A stretch of DNA of 64,000 nt from NCBI GenBank assembly GCA_905215345.1, contig CAJMPR010000012.1, forward strand, positions 59,623-123,622, written 5' to 3'. This document shows positions 44,792 through 52,723 of the stretch, in pieces. Numbering within the stretch: the first letter of the stretch is position 1; each line of letters starts with the position of its first letter. The notes under the pieces were generated by a model, which worked only from the letters and a program-made list of their open reading frames with translations, was not told the origin of the DNA and made no database searches. The position numbers and the translations under genes were made by a program. Source of the stretch: an uncultured bacterium (lineage in GTDB: Bacteria; Bacteroidota; Bacteroidia; Bacteroidales; Bacteroidaceae).

Positions 44792-44894
44792 GGTATTCTC
44801 CGTACCAATGGTTGGTACGGAGAATACCAGCGGTTGGTACAAACAATACCAAAGCGTGGTACAAGGAATACCAGCGGTTGGTACGGAGAGTACC
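44792..44894. repeat. Array of five 15-bp dyads with a constant 22-bp period
   Basis: Five units of the form GGTAnnnnnnnTACC lie at 44792-44806, 44814-44828, 44836-44850, 44858-44872 and 44880-44894. Every spacer is exactly 7 bp (AATGGTT, AGCGGTT, AAAGCGT, AGCGGTT). Units 2-5 share GGTAC-n5-(A/G)TACC, and unit 1 is the reverse complement of unit 2, so units 1 and 2 also form a perfect 15-bp hairpin. The array lies between map and rmuC, both on the minus strand. A 22-bp period places all dyads on one face of the helix. Function unknown. Confidence 0.85.
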
Positions 44895-44930
44895 ACACCG
44901 AGGAACATCTTGCAACCTGCAGACTTACGC

Positions 44931-45785
44931 TTATTGCGTCAATATTTCATTCCCGTCTTCAGTAATCAGAATCATGCTTTCCCATTGTGCGGAAGGCATT
45001 CCGTCATCGGTACAAACTGTCCAACCATCGGCTTCGTCAATGAAGACTTCATAGCTGCCCACATTAATCATCGGCTCAATGGTGAACGTCATGCCCGGTA
45101 CTATCAGCATGCCCGTACCACGCTTGCCGAAGTGCTCTACATCCGGTTCTTCGTGGAACTTGATACCTACGCCGTGCCCGCAGAGATCGCGCACTACACT
45201 GTAACCATTCTTTTCGGCATGTTCCTGAATTGCAGCACCTACATCACCGAGGCGTGCCCAGGGTTGTGCCATTTGTATGCCGATGTCACGGCATTCTTTG
45301 GTTACCTGTACCAGCTTCTGCATTTCCGGGCTAACTTCTCCAATCATAAACATGCGCGATGCATCGGAAAAATAACCTTTATAAATGGTCGAAACGTCTA
45401 CATTTACGATGTCTCCGCTACGAAGGAACTCCTTTGTACTGGGAATACCATGACAAACCACATCATTGATACTCGTACATACGCTTTTGGGGAATCCTTC
45501 GTATTGGAATGGAGCGGGGATAGCATCGTGGTCGGTGGTGAAACAGTATACCATGTGGTCTATCTCGGCAGTTGACATTCCTTCGCGGATGTTCCCGGAG
45601 ATATAATCGAGTAATGCGGTATTGATTTTGGCACTTTCACGGATACCCGCCAATTGCTCTGCGGTACGTAGCAAATGACGCGACGGCAATTTGTATCCTT
45701 CTCTTTTATAATGTTGAATCTTGGCTTCTACTTCGTCGGAATAGTTTTTAGGAGCAAACCGGACTCCTTGCATAAACTTTTTCAT
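44931..45785 (-). CDS. map: Type I methionine aminopeptidase
   Basis: 284 residues from ATG 45785. The frame is open to 45842, but a -7 box (TACTTTTG) at 45811-45818 lies inside that extension, so the later start is right. The five metal ligands are in recognisable blocks: NVDVSTIYKGYFSDASRMF (Asp pair), CGHGVGIKFHEEP (His), FTIEPM (Glu), and the terminal QWESMILITEDG (Glu). The enzyme removes initiator Met from nascent proteins. A ~40-residue N-terminal extension with HLLRTAEQLAGIR is normal for the group. It shares a divergent promoter gap with the PAS protein. Confidence 0.94.
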   Translation of the reverse strand: MKKFMQGVRFAPKNYSDEVEAKIQHYKREGYKLPSRHLLRTAEQLAGIRESAKINTALLDYISGNIREGMSTAEIDHMVYCFTTDHDAIPAPFQYEGFPKSVCTSINDVVCHGIPSTKEFLRSGDIVNVDVSTIYKGYFSDASRMFMIGEVSPEMQKLVQVTKECRDIGIQMAQPWARLGDVGAAIQEHAEKNGYSVVRDLCGHGVGIKFHEEPDVEHFGKRGTGMLIVPGMTFTIEPMINVGSYEVFIDEADGWTVCTDDGMPSAQWESMILITEDGNEILTQ

Positions 45786-45810
45786 TTTCTCCTGTATATT
45801 TAAAGTACTG

Positions 45811-45818
45811 CAAAAGTA
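45811..45818 (-). promoter_or_regulatory. -7 box for map
   Basis: TACTTTTG on the minus strand, 25 bp upstream of ATG 45785; it decides the map start. Confidence 0.6.
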
Positions 45819-45851
45819 CGCAATAATATTCTTTTTCTTCATGTAAATCCA

Positions 45852-45859
45852 TAACTTTG
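45852..45859 (+). promoter_or_regulatory. -7 box for the PAS protein
   Basis: TAACTTTG lies 30 bp upstream of ATG 45890 and overlaps the upstream open frame, so it supports the 45890 start. Confidence 0.55.
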
Positions 45860-45889
45860 TCTTGTTATAAATATGAAAGGAATAAGACT

Positions 45890-46219
45890 ATGTATGAATG
45901 GGCAGAAGAAATAAACAGTGCTGTGACTGTATGTGATACGGAAGGTATCATACTTTATATGAATGAGAAAGCTCGGGCTACGTATGCCAAGCATGGCAAT
46001 CTCATCGGTAAGAATTTGTTTGATTGTCACAATCCGCAATCACAAGCTAAGATACGTGAACTGTTGGAGACAGGTGGTGCCAATGCTTACACCATCGAGA
46101 AACGTGGTATCAGGAAGATGATATACCAAACCGCATGGAAGCATGGCGGAGTAGTGGGAGGATTGGTAGAAATATCTATGGAGATTCCCGGGGAAATGCC
46201 GCATTACATCAGAAGATAA
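45890..46219 (+). CDS. Stand-alone PAS-domain protein
   Basis: 109 residues from ATG 45890 (MYEWAEEINSAVTVCDTEGI). It consists of a single PAS fold: IILYMNEKARATYAKHGNLI, then LFDCHNPQSQAKIRELLETG and a terminal GGVVGGLVEISMEIP. No kinase, HTH or GGDEF domain is attached. Such PAS-only proteins may bind a small ligand or haem and act in trans. It is 18 bp upstream of the aldose epimerase gene, so the two are co-transcribed. Confidence 0.82.
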   Translation: MYEWAEEINSAVTVCDTEGIILYMNEKARATYAKHGNLIGKNLFDCHNPQSQAKIRELLETGGANAYTIEKRGIRKMIYQTAWKHGGVVGGLVEISMEIPGEMPHYIRR

Positions 46220-46237
46220 CATGTTAATAATCAAGAT

Positions 46238-47107
46238 ATGAACACTCTTTCGAACTCAGAACTTTCTATTCAGGTATCTCCACACGGGGCTGAATTGTGT
46301 AGCATCCGTTGCAATGATAAGGAATATCTTTGGCAGGCAGATCCTGCTTACTGGAAACGTCATTCGCCTGTACTGTTCCCCATTGTGGGGAGTGTGTGGG
46401 AGAATACTTACCGTGTAAACGGCAACGAATATTATCTTACTCAGCACGGTTTTGCCCGCGACATGGACTTTCTGTTGATTGCGGAAAGCCCGAATGAGTT
46501 GCGTTACCGTCTGACGGATAATGAAGAAACCCGTGCGAAATATCCTTTTCCTTTCTGTCTTGAAATAGGGTACCGGATAGAAGGGAAAAAGATTACGGTA
46601 CTTTGGAAAGTTAAGAATACGGGTACAAAGGAAATGTACTTCCAGATAGGGGCACATCCTGCTTTTTATTATCCCGATTATGATGCTGCAACAACAGACA
46701 GAGGCTATTTCGGCTTTGGCAAAGCGGAAGGCTTGCAATATATTCTTATAGCTGAAAAGGGTTGTGCCGATCCTGATGTGAAATATCCTTTGCACTTGAT
46801 TGATGGTTTATTTCCTATTGATACTCATACTTTCGACAAGGATGCGTTGATAATGGAGGATAGCCAGGTAAGGGAAGTGACTTTGTACGACAAGAAGAAG
46901 AATCCTTATTTGAGCTTGCATTTTGATACTCCGCTTGTGGGATTATGGTCGCCTCCTGCCAAGAATGCTCCTTTTGTTTGTATCGAACCGTGGTATGGTC
47001 GTGGTGATCGTGCATATTATACCGGAGAGTATAAGGATAAAGACTGGATGCAACATTTACAATCAGGGGAGGTCTTCAAAGCTGAATATACTATTGAAGT
47101 CAGATAG
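46238..47107 (+). CDS. Aldose 1-epimerase family protein (YeaD/LacX-like)
   Basis: 289 residues. Mutarotase-fold blocks are visible: ISPHGAEL-like SPHGAELCSIRCNDKEYLW, HSPVLFPIVGSVWENTYRVN, HGFARDMDF, FQIGAHPAFYYP and a terminal CIEPWYGRGDRAYYTG. The His residues of HGFAR and GAHPAF are the catalytic candidates. The family interconverts sugar anomers or hexose-6-phosphates; the exact sugar is not known. It follows the PAS gene by 18 bp, giving a two-gene operon. The palindrome at 47146-47231 lies after its stop. Confidence 0.88.
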   Translation: MNTLSNSELSIQVSPHGAELCSIRCNDKEYLWQADPAYWKRHSPVLFPIVGSVWENTYRVNGNEYYLTQHGFARDMDFLLIAESPNELRYRLTDNEETRAKYPFPFCLEIGYRIEGKKITVLWKVKNTGTKEMYFQIGAHPAFYYPDYDAATTDRGYFGFGKAEGLQYILIAEKGCADPDVKYPLHLIDGLFPIDTHTFDKDALIMEDSQVREVTLYDKKKNPYLSLHFDTPLVGLWSPPAKNAPFVCIEPWYGRGDRAYYTGEYKDKDWMQHLQSGEVFKAEYTIEVR

Positions 47108-47145
47108 CGGTCAGTTATAAACGAGAATGGGATGTATCTAAAACA

Positions 47146-47231
47146 CCACAGATTACGCAGACTAATACAGATTGAAATATAATTCATTGATTATAATAGA
47201 AGAAATTTGTGTTAATCTGTGTAATCTGTGG
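47146..47231. repeat. Imperfect palindrome, ACAGATTACAC family, copy 2
   Basis: The arm 47146-47173 (starts CCACAGATTACGCAG) pairs with 47204-47231 (ends GTGTAATCTGTGG), about 24 of 28 positions. It lies between two convergent genes and repeats the words of 12151-12209. A bidirectional terminator role is plausible here. Confidence 0.75.
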
Positions 47232-47250
47232 CGAAGAAGAATTTTATCTA

Positions 47251-47763
47251 TTAGAATTCATAGTGGAAACCAAATGACAGGTCTTCGCTGGTGAAAGCAA
47301 ACCCGTAACCATTTTCTCCAATCATATAGTCGTCTCTGTAACCGAGGAAACCACATTTAGCAATCAAACTGAATTTGTCGTTCAGTTTGATAGCGATACC
47401 CGGTTTGAAACCCAATTCAAAACCGTTTACTGAATCTAAACCTTTTTCCTTTACAGTAGAAAAACCGAATCCACCGTCAACGAACAAACGGACAATCTTA
47501 TTTTCGTAATAAGAGTAGCGTGCATAAGGAGCAAGACCAAAAGCGTTCAGTTTTGTACCGTCATCTTTGCTATGTAGGAATGTCAGTACACCACCGATAG
47601 CCCATTTTTCACTCAAGTTGTATCCAACTTCCGGCTCTATAGCGAAAGAAGTTGCATCGGCATCGTCATTGTGCCACAAACCTACTGTTCCACCTACATA
47701 AACCTGTGCATTCATTGATATAGCTGCCATAGCTACAAATAAGAAAACTACAATCTTTTTCAT
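47251..47763 (-). CDS. Small outer-membrane beta-barrel (porin-like) protein
   Basis: 170 residues with a signal peptide (MKKIVVFLFVAMAAISMNAQ). Amphipathic strands start at VYVGGTVGLWHND and end in a terminal FGFHYEF with the C-terminal Phe typical of outer-membrane proteins. The barrel has about eight strands. It carries one of the best promoters in the window (TTTG, 20 bp, TACTTTTG), so it is likely abundant. No further function can be assigned. Confidence 0.82.
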   Translation of the reverse strand: MKKIVVFLFVAMAAISMNAQVYVGGTVGLWHNDDADATSFAIEPEVGYNLSEKWAIGGVLTFLHSKDDGTKLNAFGLAPYARYSYYENKIVRLFVDGGFGFSTVKEKGLDSVNGFELGFKPGIAIKLNDKFSLIAKCGFLGYRDDYMIGENGYGFAFTSEDLSFGFHYEF

Positions 47764-47832
47764 TTTACTTTTACTTATTTTAGTTATACATATTGTTTAA
47801 GCATAGGGCGTATCCTTTTGCTTTTCGGGGCG

Positions 47833-47864
47833 CAAAAGTATATTTTAGGTTTGGAATGAACAAA
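47833..47864 (-). promoter_or_regulatory. Bacteroides promoter for the porin-like gene
   Basis: Minus-strand -33 TTTG (47861-47864) and -7 TACTTTTG (47833-47840), 20 bp apart, close to the consensus. The start codon is 70 bp downstream. Confidence 0.75.
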
Positions 47865-47914
47865 TTTTTAGTTAGATTTTTATAAAATAAAGAACTTGAA
47901 AGCGGACAATGTAT

Positions 47915-47922
47915 TACTTTTG
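47915..47922 (+). promoter_or_regulatory. -7 box for the MFS gene
   Basis: TACTTTTG lies 41 bp upstream of ATG 47964; a CTTG at 47895-47898 is a weak -33. Confidence 0.5.
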
Positions 47923-47963
47923 CAGCAGGTAAAAAGTTTGATTTAAATAGGTTGTCTTTCTAT

Positions 47964-49106
47964 ATGAAGAAGAGTCTTATTGCATTGGCATTCGGTACGT
48001 TGGGATTAGGAATTGCCGAATTTACAATGATGGGTATATTGCCCTATGTCGCTAATGATTTGAACGTCAGTATTCCGGTTGCAGGGTATCTTATTTCTGC
48101 CTACGCATTGGGCGTTTGTGTGGGTGCTCCTATATTGCTTCTGACACGTAAACGTCCTCTGAAACATATTCTGTTGGCTTTGATGGCTTTGATGATGGTG
48201 GGAAATCTTGCAGCTTCCATTGCACCTAATTATTGGGTACTATTATTAGCTCGTTTTGTTTCCGGTCTGCCTCATGGAGCATACTTTGGAGTAGCTTCTA
48301 TCGTTGCGGCTAAGTTGGCCGACGAGGGTAAATCATCGGAAGCCGTGTCTATCATGATAGCAGGAATGACGGTGGCTAACTTGTTTGGTGTACCATTGGG
48401 CACTTCGTTGAGCCAACTGGTATCCTGGCGTATTACTTTTTTGTTAGTCGGTTGTTGGGGTGTTATCATTCTCTATTATATCTGGCGGTGGGTACCTGCT
48501 GTAGAAGGATTGAAGGATACAGGCTTCAAAGGACAGTTCCGTTTCTTGAAGAAACCTGCCCCGTGGCTCATATTAGGGGCAACAGCATTAGGGAATGGTG
48601 GTGTATTCTGTTGGTATAGTTACATTAATCCGCTACTGACGAATGTATCAGGTTTCAGTGTGGAAAGTATCACGGCATTAATGGTATTGGCAGGTTTTGG
48701 TATGGTGGTTGGTAATCTGGTGAGTGGACGCCTTTCCGACCGATATACTCCTGGTAAAGTGGGTACGGCTGTACAGGGAATGATATGTGCTATCTTATTG
48801 CTCATATTCTTCCTGTCTTCTAATCCGTGGTGTTCGGCCATATTAATGGCACTCTGTACGGCAGGCTTGTTTGCTGTATCGAGTCCGGAACAAGTCTTGA
48901 TTATCCGTGTGGCTCCTGGTGGAGAAATGTTAGGAGGTGCCTGCGTCCAGATGGCTTTTAACTTGGGGAATGCTATTGGAGCATATGTAGGTGGTTTGGC
49001 ACTTGCCGGAGGATACCGCTATCCAGCACTGGCAGGGGTTCCTTTTGCGCTGGTTGGTTTTGTTCTATTCCTTATCTTTTACAAGAAATATCAGGCTGAA
49101 TATTAA
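47964..49106 (+). CDS. MFS transporter, AraJ/DHA1-type efflux
   Basis: 380 residues from ATG 47964, with 12 predicted membrane helices. The first helix block GLGIAEFTMMGILPYVANDL and the helix 4-5 block RFVSGLPHGAYFGVASIVAA match the AraJ/YdhP-type DHA1 group of drug or sugar exporters. The loop between helices 2 and 3 has the basic residues of motif A (TRKRPLKH). The substrate is not known. It has its own -7 box and is divergent from the porin-like gene. Confidence 0.88.
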   Translation: MKKSLIALAFGTLGLGIAEFTMMGILPYVANDLNVSIPVAGYLISAYALGVCVGAPILLLTRKRPLKHILLALMALMMVGNLAASIAPNYWVLLLARFVSGLPHGAYFGVASIVAAKLADEGKSSEAVSIMIAGMTVANLFGVPLGTSLSQLVSWRITFLLVGCWGVIILYYIWRWVPAVEGLKDTGFKGQFRFLKKPAPWLILGATALGNGGVFCWYSYINPLLTNVSGFSVESITALMVLAGFGMVVGNLVSGRLSDRYTPGKVGTAVQGMICAILLLIFFLSSNPWCSAILMALCTAGLFAVSSPEQVLIIRVAPGGEMLGGACVQMAFNLGNAIGAYVGGLALAGGYRYPALAGVPFALVGFVLFLIFYKKYQAEY

Positions 49107-49125
49107 TTGTTTCATAATTTTTGTG

Positions 49126-49133
49126 TATGTTTG
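49126..49133 (+). promoter_or_regulatory. -7 box for the small lipoprotein pair
   Basis: TATGTTTG, 28 bp upstream of ATG 49162. Confidence 0.5.
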
Positions 49134-49161
49134 CCCGAAATATTAACTAAACTTGATAATT

Positions 49162-49602
49162 ATGAAGATTTTGAATTTTGTGAAAATAGTCTTGTTATGT
49201 GTGATGACTATAGGAATGGCTTCTTGTGGGGACGATAACTATTATACAATACAAAATAGTGATGAAAAACTGTGTAGTGATACTTGGATGGAAGAGTATA
49301 CGACAGATGAGGGAGAATGTAGGCATATATTGGAATTCACAAAAGGAAAGCAGAATGGCAAGGAAGTTCTTTCCGGAAAAGAAACATTGATAGTTTACAA
49401 AATTGGTAAAATGGAAACTACGGAGAAGGATTTCACATGGCAGTGGATTGATAATTCAAAGGAGGGGTTTATTATGCGTTATGGTGCCGGTGATGTAAAG
49501 TACTTTGAGAATGTCTGGGTACGCGAACATTATCTTTCCGGAAAACTGGATGGGGAAATTATAATGTTGACCGCTTCTAAACATATGGTTAATCAGAATT
49601 AG
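49162..49602 (+). CDS. Small lipoprotein of unknown function
   Basis: 146 residues from ATG 49162. The lipobox is IGMASC, followed by GDDN, so export to the surface is possible. The rest is a small soluble domain with DTWMEEYTTDEGECRHILEF and FTWQWIDNSKEGFIMRY, suggesting a lipocalin-like or META-like small barrel that contains the words CSDTWMEEY. I do not recognise the family. It is 13 bp upstream of a second small lipoprotein of similar layout. Confidence 0.7.
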   Translation: MKILNFVKIVLLCVMTIGMASCGDDNYYTIQNSDEKLCSDTWMEEYTTDEGECRHILEFTKGKQNGKEVLSGKETLIVYKIGKMETTEKDFTWQWIDNSKEGFIMRYGAGDVKYFENVWVREHYLSGKLDGEIIMLTASKHMVNQN

Positions 49603-49615
49603 AAATAAAAAGGTA

Positions 49616-50023
49616 ATGAGAAAATATTTAAGTATACTATTTTTGGTAATACTGACTTTAGGCCTTACATCATGTGAGGAAGACGATGAATATGATTTAG
49701 AATCTATTTTTATAGGTCGTGCATGGACGGGTGATGTTGGCATGAATGCGGATAATGGTGAGCCTCTTTTTAGTACATTTACCTTTGACGGGGATGGATT
49801 TGGTGAGGAATATCAGTATTATCTGTCTGATGGATTATTATATGATCATTTTCGTTTCCAGTGGTATTGGGAAGATAATTTCAATCGGAATCTTGTATTA
49901 GATTATGGCAGAATCGGAATATCTTATATGGATGATGTAAGAATCACTGGTAATCGAATGTACGGAATATTTTATTTATCAGATGATGCTGTCCCATTTG
50001 ATTTTAGATTAGAAATGGAATAG
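49616..50023 (+). CDS. Small lipoprotein of unknown function, paired with the preceding one
   Basis: 135 residues. Lipobox LGLTSC is followed by EEDDEYD, an acidic Bacteroides surface-export-like signal. The mature part (GRAWTGDVGMNADNGEPLFS, FRFQWYWEDNFNRNLVLDYG) resembles its neighbour in size and in the FTWQW/FRFQWYW strand, so the two may be diverged paralogues. The family is not recognised. A terminator follows. Confidence 0.7.
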   Translation: MRKYLSILFLVILTLGLTSCEEDDEYDLESIFIGRAWTGDVGMNADNGEPLFSTFTFDGDGFGEEYQYYLSDGLLYDHFRFQWYWEDNFNRNLVLDYGRIGISYMDDVRITGNRMYGIFYLSDDAVPFDFRLEME

Positions 50024-50025
50024 AC

Positions 50026-50074
50026 AAAAAAGAAAGGTTGTTTCAAGGTATGAATGAAACAATCTTTCTTTTTT
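50026..50074. terminator. Bidirectional terminator between convergent genes
   Basis: AAAAAAGAAAGGTTGTTTCA (50026-50045) pairs with TGAAACAATCTTTCTTTTTT (50055-50074), one mismatch, loop 9 nt, with A and T runs at the two ends. It lies between the lipoprotein gene and the RluA-type gene. Confidence 0.9.
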
Positions 50075-50080
50075 GTTTAT

Positions 50081-51007
50081 TTATTTTGCTTCTCCTCCAC
50101 TGCGTCTCAAAAACAACTTCTTGAAATCCGAAGGATAAGGAGTCTCAAACTGCATTGATTCTCCTGTTACCGGGTGATAGAAACAAAGTTTAAAAGCATG
50201 CAATCCCAAACGTCCGATAGGATTTACATCTTCAAAACCATAACGCCCGTCTCCAATAATGGGATGTCCCAAATCCTGCATATGCACACGGATTTGGTTC
50301 TTACGTCCGGTTTCCAGAACTAATTCAACAAGAGAAAATCCATTGCCTCGTTTGATTGTGCGATAATGAGTAATAGCTTCTTTACCGCCGTCATCTGTCG
50401 GACTGGATGCTACATAAAGCTTACGATCGGTTAACCATGAGCTTACTCTACCGGCATCTTTCTCCATTTCTCCAGTAACGACGGCTACATAGCGGCGGTC
50501 GTATACAATTTCCTGCCAATTGTCACGCAATGTATTTTGCGTTTTTTCGTCTTTGGCAAACATCATTAAACCGGAAGTATCCCTGTCGAGACGATGAACG
50601 ATATATACGCGATGTTGTTTTCCTGAACGTTGAACATATTCATTTAGAATTGTAGAAGCCGTACGTTCCTTTTGCCTGTCGGTATTTACGGATAATAAAC
50701 CCTGCATTTTTTCAATGACGATAACATAAGCATCTTCATACACAATTTTTATCAGTTTGTGATTGAATTCCTTTCGGCCTTTTTCACGGCTGATTTGTAC
50801 CTTCATGCCCGGTTTCAAAGGGAAGTTGTATTGCGTAGTGATGACACTGTCTACATACACTATCCGCTTACTCAATAATGATTTCAGCTTTGTACGGCTG
50901 GCATCCGGCATTTTAGACGCCAGAAACTCCATCAGTTCCATTGGCTCTTTCACTATATAGTCTGTATATTGCGTGCGGGCTCTTGCTATGATTTTCTGTT
51001 TTGCCAC
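50081..51007 (-). CDS. RluA-family RNA pseudouridine synthase
   Basis: 308 residues. An S4-like N-terminal domain (MPDASRTKLKSLLSKRIVYV, about 30-80) precedes the catalytic domain with HRLDRDTSGLMMFAKD, where the Asp of HRLDRDTSG is the nucleophile. LVELVLETGRKNQIRVHMQ and GHPIIGDGRYG follow as usual. The target base (rRNA or tRNA) is unknown. It is downstream of the RlmD-like gene with 81 bp between, both minus strand, suggesting a small RNA-modification transcript. Confidence 0.92.
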   Translation of the reverse strand: MAKQKIIARARTQYTDYIVKEPMELMEFLASKMPDASRTKLKSLLSKRIVYVDSVITTQYNFPLKPGMKVQISREKGRKEFNHKLIKIVYEDAYVIVIEKMQGLLSVNTDRQKERTASTILNEYVQRSGKQHRVYIVHRLDRDTSGLMMFAKDEKTQNTLRDNWQEIVYDRRYVAVVTGEMEKDAGRVSSWLTDRKLYVASSPTDDGGKEAITHYRTIKRGNGFSLVELVLETGRKNQIRVHMQDLGHPIIGDGRYGFEDVNPIGRLGLHAFKLCFYHPVTGESMQFETPYPSDFKKLFLRRSGGEAK

Positions 51008-51043
51008 TTTTTTAGTGATTAATGGTTAGTGATTAACTTTCAA

Positions 51044-51107
51044 TTCCTAAACCTCAGCTTTAGGCTTCTAAACCTCAACTTTAGACTTCTAAACCTCAGC
51101 TTTGAGT
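51044..51107. repeat. Three tandem 21-bp copies spanning the rlmD-like stop codon
   Basis: Units at 51044-51065, 51066-51086 and 51087-51107 read CTAAACCTCAGCTTTAGGC, CTAAACCTCAACTTTAGAC and CTAAACCTCAGCTTTGAG in their cores. The third is the 3' end of the rlmD-like gene (stop at 51089-51091). As 21 is a multiple of three, each copy places a further stop codon in the same frame. Confidence 0.7.
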
Positions 51108-52516
51108 TCCAGAAGTACTACGTTCTCTACATGATGTGTGTGAGGGAACATGTCTACCGGTTGGACGGCTTTTACTTTGTATTTCACGTCAAGCAATTGC
51201 AAATCCCTTGCCTGTGTAGCAGGATTACAACTTACGTATACAATGCGTTTGGGCTCGGCAAACAAGATAACATCGATTACATCCTGATGCATTCCGGCAC
51301 GAGGAGGATCGGTGATAATTACATCCGGACGCCCATATTCGTTGATAAAGTCTTGAGTTAACATGTCTTTCATATCACCGGCAAAAAATAATGTGTTCTC
51401 AATACCATTTATTTTAGAATTAACTTTAGCATCTTCTATCGCTTCGGGCACATACTCAATACCGATAACCTGGCGCGCCTGTTTCGATACGAAATTTGCG
51501 ATGGTTCCCGTACCGGTATACAAGTCATAAACCAGTTCTTTACCTGTCAGCCCGGCAAAGTTACGTGTTATTTTGTACAGATTATATGCTTGCTCTGAAT
51601 TGGTCTGGTAGAATGATTTGGGGCCTATCTTGAAGCGTAAGCCCTCCATTTCTTCAAAGATATGGTCTTTACCTTTAAATGTATATACATCAAGGTCTGT
51701 GATAGTATCGTTACATTTATTATTAATAATGTATAGTAAAGAGGTTATTTCAGGGAAGGTATCAGCGATGTACTGTAACAATTGCTTGAAGAGTTCCATT
51801 TCTTCATCCTTCTCAATTTTGCAGATAAGAATTACCATAAGTTCACCGGTACTTGAGGTACGGACAATCATATTGCGCAACATGCCTTCTTGCGAACGTA
51901 GATTGATGAACGAATAGTTGTGTTCATATGCATAATCGCGTACTGCATTACGGATACGATTGGAAATATCATCCTGTAGCCAGCATTTTTCTATAGCAAG
52001 AACTTTGTCGAAAGCGTTAGGTATGTGAAAGCCTACTGCATTCATCTGCTCATACACCACATTTTGCTGGACTTCTTCTGAAGTCAGCCAACGTTTGTTC
52101 GAAAAAGTGAATTCCAGTTTGTTTCTATAAAATTGAGTTTTCTCGGAACCAAGTATAGGTAATATATCGGGAAGTTCTATTTTTCCGATACGGGTCAGAT
52201 TATCCGTTACCTGTTTTTGCTTGAATCTTATTTGTTCCGAATAGGGGAGTATCTGCCATTTGCAACCACCGCATACACCATAATGCTGGCAAAACGGAAC
52301 GGCTCTGGCCGGCGAATATTCATGAAACTTCACAGCCTCTGCTTCGGCATAATGATGCTTTTTTCTCTTAATTTGCAGGTCAACTATGTCACCGGGAACG
52401 ACATATGGTACAAAAATCACCAAATCATTAACCTTTGCGATGGCTTTTCCTTCGGCAGCCACATCCGTAATTTCCACCTTTTCAAGTAGGGGAAGCTCTT
52501 TTCTCTTTCTTGCCAC
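51089..52516 (-). CDS. rlmD: 23S rRNA (uracil-C5)-methyltransferase, RlmD/RumA type
   Basis: 475 residues. A TRAM domain comes first (about 10-65). A [4Fe-4S] cluster region CQHYGVCGGCKWQILPYSEQ follows near residue 75. The SAM-binding domain has YDLYTGTGTIANFVSK, and the catalytic Cys is in YVSCNPATQARDL near residue 435. The family makes m5U in 23S rRNA (RlmD, U1939), or in other positions in RlmCD; the exact site cannot be told. It lies upstream of the RluA-type gene. The stop codon is within a tandem 21-bp repeat. Confidence 0.9.
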   Translation of the reverse strand: MARKRKELPLLEKVEITDVAAEGKAIAKVNDLVIFVPYVVPGDIVDLQIKRKKHHYAEAEAVKFHEYSPARAVPFCQHYGVCGGCKWQILPYSEQIRFKQKQVTDNLTRIGKIELPDILPILGSEKTQFYRNKLEFTFSNKRWLTSEEVQQNVVYEQMNAVGFHIPNAFDKVLAIEKCWLQDDISNRIRNAVRDYAYEHNYSFINLRSQEGMLRNMIVRTSSTGELMVILICKIEKDEEMELFKQLLQYIADTFPEITSLLYIINNKCNDTITDLDVYTFKGKDHIFEEMEGLRFKIGPKSFYQTNSEQAYNLYKITRNFAGLTGKELVYDLYTGTGTIANFVSKQARQVIGIEYVPEAIEDAKVNSKINGIENTLFFAGDMKDMLTQDFINEYGRPDVIITDPPRAGMHQDVIDVILFAEPKRIVYVSCNPATQARDLQLLDVKYKVKAVQPVDMFPHTHHVENVVLLELKAEV

Positions 52517-52666
52517 TTTTACACCAATCTAATAAATTCTGTGGCAAAAGTAAGCATTTTTTCGGGAATTCTCTCTATGAATTGATATATTAAATTTTGC
52601 AATGTCGAAATTGCATTTTACTATAAAGTTTTTTCCAAAAAAGTTTTATAGTCTGTGAAATATAAT

Positions 52667-52674
52667 TAGATTTG
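52667..52674 (+). promoter_or_regulatory. -7 box for ppdK
   Basis: TAGATTTG with a TTTT at 52644-52647 (19-bp spacing), 49 bp upstream of the ppdK start. Confidence 0.6.
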
Positions 52675-52723
52675 CGCACAGAAAAAGGAAAAAAATCACA
52701 ATCAAAAACTTTAAGTTTGTATT

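Noticed and set aside
44792..44894. CRISPR array between map and rmuC
   Set aside because: The repeated unit is only 15 bp and the spacers are a constant 7 bp, far below CRISPR dimensions. The spacers are also near-identical, and no cas genes are present.
44790..45575. Long plus-strand ORF opposite map
   Set aside because: It is a shadow of the map frame and starts inside the dyad array; no homology was recognised.
51029..51361. Plus-strand ORF with repeated FQFLNLSFRLLNLNFRLL-like motif
   Set aside because: It is antisense to the rlmD-like gene and its repeat is just the translation of the 21-bp tandem units; no promoter or homology supports it.
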